Origin: an uncultured Eubacteriales bacterium
GTDB taxonomy: Bacteria; Bacillota; Clostridia; Lachnospirales; Bianqueaceae
Direction of reading: 5' to 3'
Assembly: GCA_902782895.1 (NCBI GenBank)
Contig: CACZPA010000039.1
Span: 1-7,929 of the forward strand
Length of the DNA: 7,929 nucleotides
The stretch's first letter is position 1. Each line of letters opens with the position of its first letter. Below the pieces are notes generated by a model. The model did no database searches, had not been told where the DNA came from, and was given only the letters and a program-made list of their open reading frames with translations. The translations under genes were made by a program, and so were the position numbers. Positions 6,248-7,929 of this stretch are shown here, piece after piece.

Positions 6248-6383
6248 GTCGGGAAAGAATCTTCGAAGCAAAGTTGCGTAACTGAACTGGAAAACGCCAG
6301 TCGGACATCGCATTATAAAGGCTGTCCGACTGGCGTCCCAGTTCAGTTATAACTTAGCATTGAATCGAAGATTCTTTCCCGAC
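6248..6383. repeat. 136-bp multi-segment inverted repeat (long hairpin or small palindromic element)
   Basis: Three nested arm pairs share one axis. The outer pair is 19 bp and perfect (6248-6266 with 6365-6383). The middle pair is 12 bp (6279-6290 with 6338-6349), with further partial pairing outside it. The inner pair is 14 bp (6294-6307 with 6323-6336) around a 15-nt loop (6308-6322). No T-run follows any arm on the plus strand, so it is not a plain terminator. It lies between upp and the convergent tRNA gene, beyond the upp terminator. It contains no gene. It could be a MITE-like element, a structured RNA, or a decayed pair of terminators. Confidence 0.85.
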
Positions 6384-6393
6384 GCACGGCAAC

Positions 6394-6420
6394 AAAAAGC
6401 CGGCGGGTTACCCTACCGGC
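6394..6420 (-). terminator. Terminator of the tRNA-Leu gene
   Basis: On the minus strand a GC-rich hairpin (6420-6399) with GCCGG/CCGGC and GGG/CCC pairing is followed directly by five T (6398-6394). It begins ten bases beyond the tRNA 3' end. Confidence 0.85.
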
Positions 6421-6429
6421 CTTTATTAG

Positions 6430-6515
6430 TGCAGCTGGCGAGACTCGAACTCGCAGGCCGCTAATTGGGCATTAGATCCTTAGTCTAACGCGTCTACCAA
6501 TTCCGCCACAGCTGC
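6430..6515 (-). tRNA. tRNA-Leu, anticodon AAG
   Basis: An 86-nt class II tRNA. The acceptor stem is GCAGCTG (6515-6509) pairing with CAGCTGC (6437-6431), with discriminator A at 6430 as required for leucine. The anticodon stem TTAGA/TCTAA encloses loop CTAAGGA, giving anticodon AAG, which reads CUU and, if A34 is deaminated to inosine, CUC and CUA. The long variable arm forms a GCC/GGC stem, and the T arm GCGAG-TTCGAGT-CTCGC is canonical. The 3' CCA is not encoded, so it must be added by a nucleotidyltransferase. A strong promoter and a terminator flank it, so it is transcribed as a single gene. Confidence 0.96.
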
Positions 6516-6534
6516 ACGTCTTAGAACGTAAGAT

Positions 6535-6563
6535 ATTATAGCACAGCTCTTTTCGGAATGCAA
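6535..6563 (-). promoter_or_regulatory. Promoter of tRNA-Leu
   Basis: Minus strand -35 TTGCAT (6563-6558), 17-bp spacer, -10 TATAAT (6540-6535), 19 bases before the mature tRNA 5' end. Confidence 0.85.
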
Positions 6564-6623
6564 GTGTTTTTTTCGGAGACTTGGAGGATTTTAACGTCTT
6601 TTTACGTATTTTTATCTGGAGAA

Positions 6624-6655
6624 TTCCGCTGCGATGGATTGCTTTTTCAGCGGAA
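6624..6655. promoter_or_regulatory. Candidate operator: 8-bp inverted repeat over the GH20 promoter
   Basis: TTCCGCTG (6624-6631) and CAGCGGAA (6648-6655) are perfect inverted arms 16 bp apart. They bracket the -35 box at 6639-6644, where a repressor would block RNA polymerase. It is too far upstream of the start and lacks a T-run, so it is not a terminator. Confidence 0.45.
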
Positions 6656-6667
6656 ATGGCTTATAAT
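6639..6667 (+). promoter_or_regulatory. Promoter of the GH20 gene
   Basis: -35 TTGCTT (6639-6644), 17-bp spacer, consensus -10 TATAAT (6662-6667). Transcription would start near 6674, about 42 bases before the ATG. Confidence 0.8.
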
Positions 6668-6715
6668 ACAGGCAAATCAGTCCGTTAAAAAAACAATCAG
6701 GGAGGCAGTAGTATT

Positions 6716-7929
6716 ATGAGCAATATACCTTTCCGTCATTTTGGAACGATGATCGACGTTTCCCGTAACGCGGTTCTGACCGTGGATGCCGTTAAGAAAT
6801 GGATCGATATCTCTTCCGACCTCGGCTATAATTCACTGATGCTCTATTCCGAAGACACTTATGAGATTCCCGGACATCCTTATTTCGGACATTTCCGCGG
6901 CCGCTACAGCCAGATGGAACTGCGGGAACTCGACAGCTACGCGCTGGATCATGGTGTGGAGCTGATTCCATGCATCCAGACGCTCGCACACCTGAACGCG
7001 ATCATGCGCTGGCCGCAGTATCGCAAGATTCAGGACTTCGGCCCGATCCTGCTTGCAGAAGACGAAGGAACATATGAACTGATCGACGCGATGTTTGCTT
7101 CATTGGCGGAGACCTTCACGACCCGTCTGGTCCATATCGGCATGGATGAAGCGCACATGGTAGGCCTGGGCAAATACCTGCAGCTGCATGGACTGAAGGA
7201 TCGTCATGAGATCCTTGTCAAGCATCTGGCGCGCGTCGCGGAGATCGCCAAGAAATACGGCTTTGAGACCATCATGTGGGGCGATATGTTCTTCCGCATC
7301 GCGACTGGAGGCGAGTATTATTCCGACAAAATCAATGTTACGGACGAGATCCGCGCGATGATTCCCGATAATGTTCGCCTCGTCTATTGGGACTACTACT
7401 CCACAGACCGCAAGCGCTACGAAAAAATGCTCGAAGCGCATAACCGCATCAAGGACAAGAGCTGGTTCGCCGGCGGGCTGTGGACCTGGACCGGTTTTGC
7501 TCCGCACAACCGCTACAGCATTGAGGCGACCAAAGCCGCGATCGAGGCCTGCCGCAACGAAGGTGTACAGGATGTTTTCCTGACGCTGTGGGGCGACGAC
7601 GGCGGCGAAGGATCTGTTTTCTCCCTGCTGCCGGCCCTCTATTATGCGGCGAAATGCGCTGAGGGCGAGACCTCCCGCGCCGCAATTGAAGAAGGTTTTG
7701 AGAAGAAATACGGCATTCCGTTCAAGCAGTTCATGCTGCTGGATCTTCCGGGGACAGATAACGCTCCCGCCGGTGTGCGCAGCCGCAAGGATCTGAAGAT
7801 CTACAACGCGGAGAAATACATGTTCTACAACGACGTATTTATGGGCACGATGGACAGCACCACCCACGAAGGCGGCGCCGCGGAATACGCTTCTGCCGCG
7901 CGTAAACTGTCCCGCGTGAAGAAGGATCC
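6716..7929 (+). CDS. GH20 beta-N-acetylhexosaminidase, cytosolic GH20C-like (3' end outside window)
   Basis: 404 codons are visible and the frame is still open at the window edge. The protein resembles the GH20 family, which removes terminal beta-linked GlcNAc or GalNAc by substrate-assisted catalysis. The barrel starts almost at once (RHFGTMIDVSRN, residues 7-18), with no signal peptide and no large N-terminal domain, as in cytosolic GH20C-type enzymes. The catalytic pair is D144-E145 in HIGMDEA (140-146): the Asp orients the substrate acetamide and the Glu is acid/base. Later barrel motifs are MWGDMF (187-192), W256-T-W258, and LWGDDGGE (291-298), which normally line the -1 sugar pocket. 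AGGGAGG lies ten bases before the ATG. Relatives are around 600 aa, so roughly a third is probably missing. An intracellular location implies imported oligosaccharides as substrate. Confidence 0.9.
   Translation, partial: MSNIPFRHFGTMIDVSRNAVLTVDAVKKWIDISSDLGYNSLMLYSEDTYEIPGHPYFGHFRGRYSQMELRELDSYALDHGVELIPCIQTLAHLNAIMRWPQYRKIQDFGPILLAEDEGTYELIDAMFASLAETFTTRLVHIGMDEAHMVGLGKYLQLHGLKDRHEILVKHLARVAEIAKKYGFETIMWGDMFFRIATGGEYYSDKINVTDEIRAMIPDNVRLVYWDYYSTDRKRYEKMLEAHNRIKDKSWFAGGLWTWTGFAPHNRYSIEATKAAIEACRNEGVQDVFLTLWGDDGGEGSVFSLLPALYYAAKCAEGETSRAAIEEGFEKKYGIPFKQFMLLDLPGTDNAPAGVRSRKDLKIYNAEKYMFYNDVFMGTMDSTTHEGGAAEYASAARKLSRVKKD

Noticed and set aside
7100..7867. A 255-codon open frame on the minus strand
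   Set aside because: Antisense shadow of the GH20 gene, whose catalytic motifs are intact on the plus strand.

Overview
The window looks like chromosomal DNA of a low-to-mid GC Bacillota (Firmicutes) bacterium, most likely a gut or rumen Clostridia or Erysipelotrichia. The reasons are strong AGGAGG-type ribosome binding sites, near-consensus sigma-A promoters with 17-bp spacers, GPH-type sugar transport under a divergent AraC regulator, a cytosolic GH20 hexosaminidase, and a class II tRNA-Leu with anticodon AAG and no encoded CCA. I cannot name the genus. There is no phage, transposase, CRISPR or plasmid signature, and gene content is mostly ordinary housekeeping and carbohydrate metabolism.

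Layout. Bases 55-843 (minus) encode a cupin-AraC regulator. It diverges from a two-gene plus-strand operon (993-3035): a GPH-family sugar:cation symporter and a small TM2-domain membrane protein. That operon ends at a strong terminator (3050-3104). It converges on a three-gene minus-strand operon (5346 down to 3309): a 90-aa protein of unknown function, an M20 metallopeptidase and a HAD phosphatase, ending at its own terminator (3209-3279). A divergent promoter pair flanking a 47-bp dyad (5422-5468) separates this operon from upp (uracil phosphoribosyltransferase, 5537-6166). Between upp and the convergent tRNA-Leu gene (6430-6515, minus) lie three hairpins, including a 136-bp multi-segment inverted repeat (6248-6383). 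A GH20 beta-N-acetylhexosaminidase gene starts at 6716 and runs off the window.

How the genes may work together. The AraC regulator probably senses a sugar and controls the symporter operon. The GH20 enzyme has no signal peptide and would release terminal HexNAc residues inside the cell, which fits imported oligosaccharides or glycosides, but nothing here links it to this particular transporter. Upp performs uracil salvage. The peptidase, phosphatase and 90-aa protein are tightly coupled, but their common role is unknown.

The most unusual signal is not a gene. The two convergent terminators at 3050-3104 and 3209-3279 carry the same 19-nt apical sequence, each in the sense orientation of its own operon, while their lower stems differ. 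A second adjacent hairpin pair (upp terminator and the core of the 136-bp inverted repeat) also shares its apical sequence, 13 of 14 nt. This suggests families of hairpins in this genome with conserved loops.
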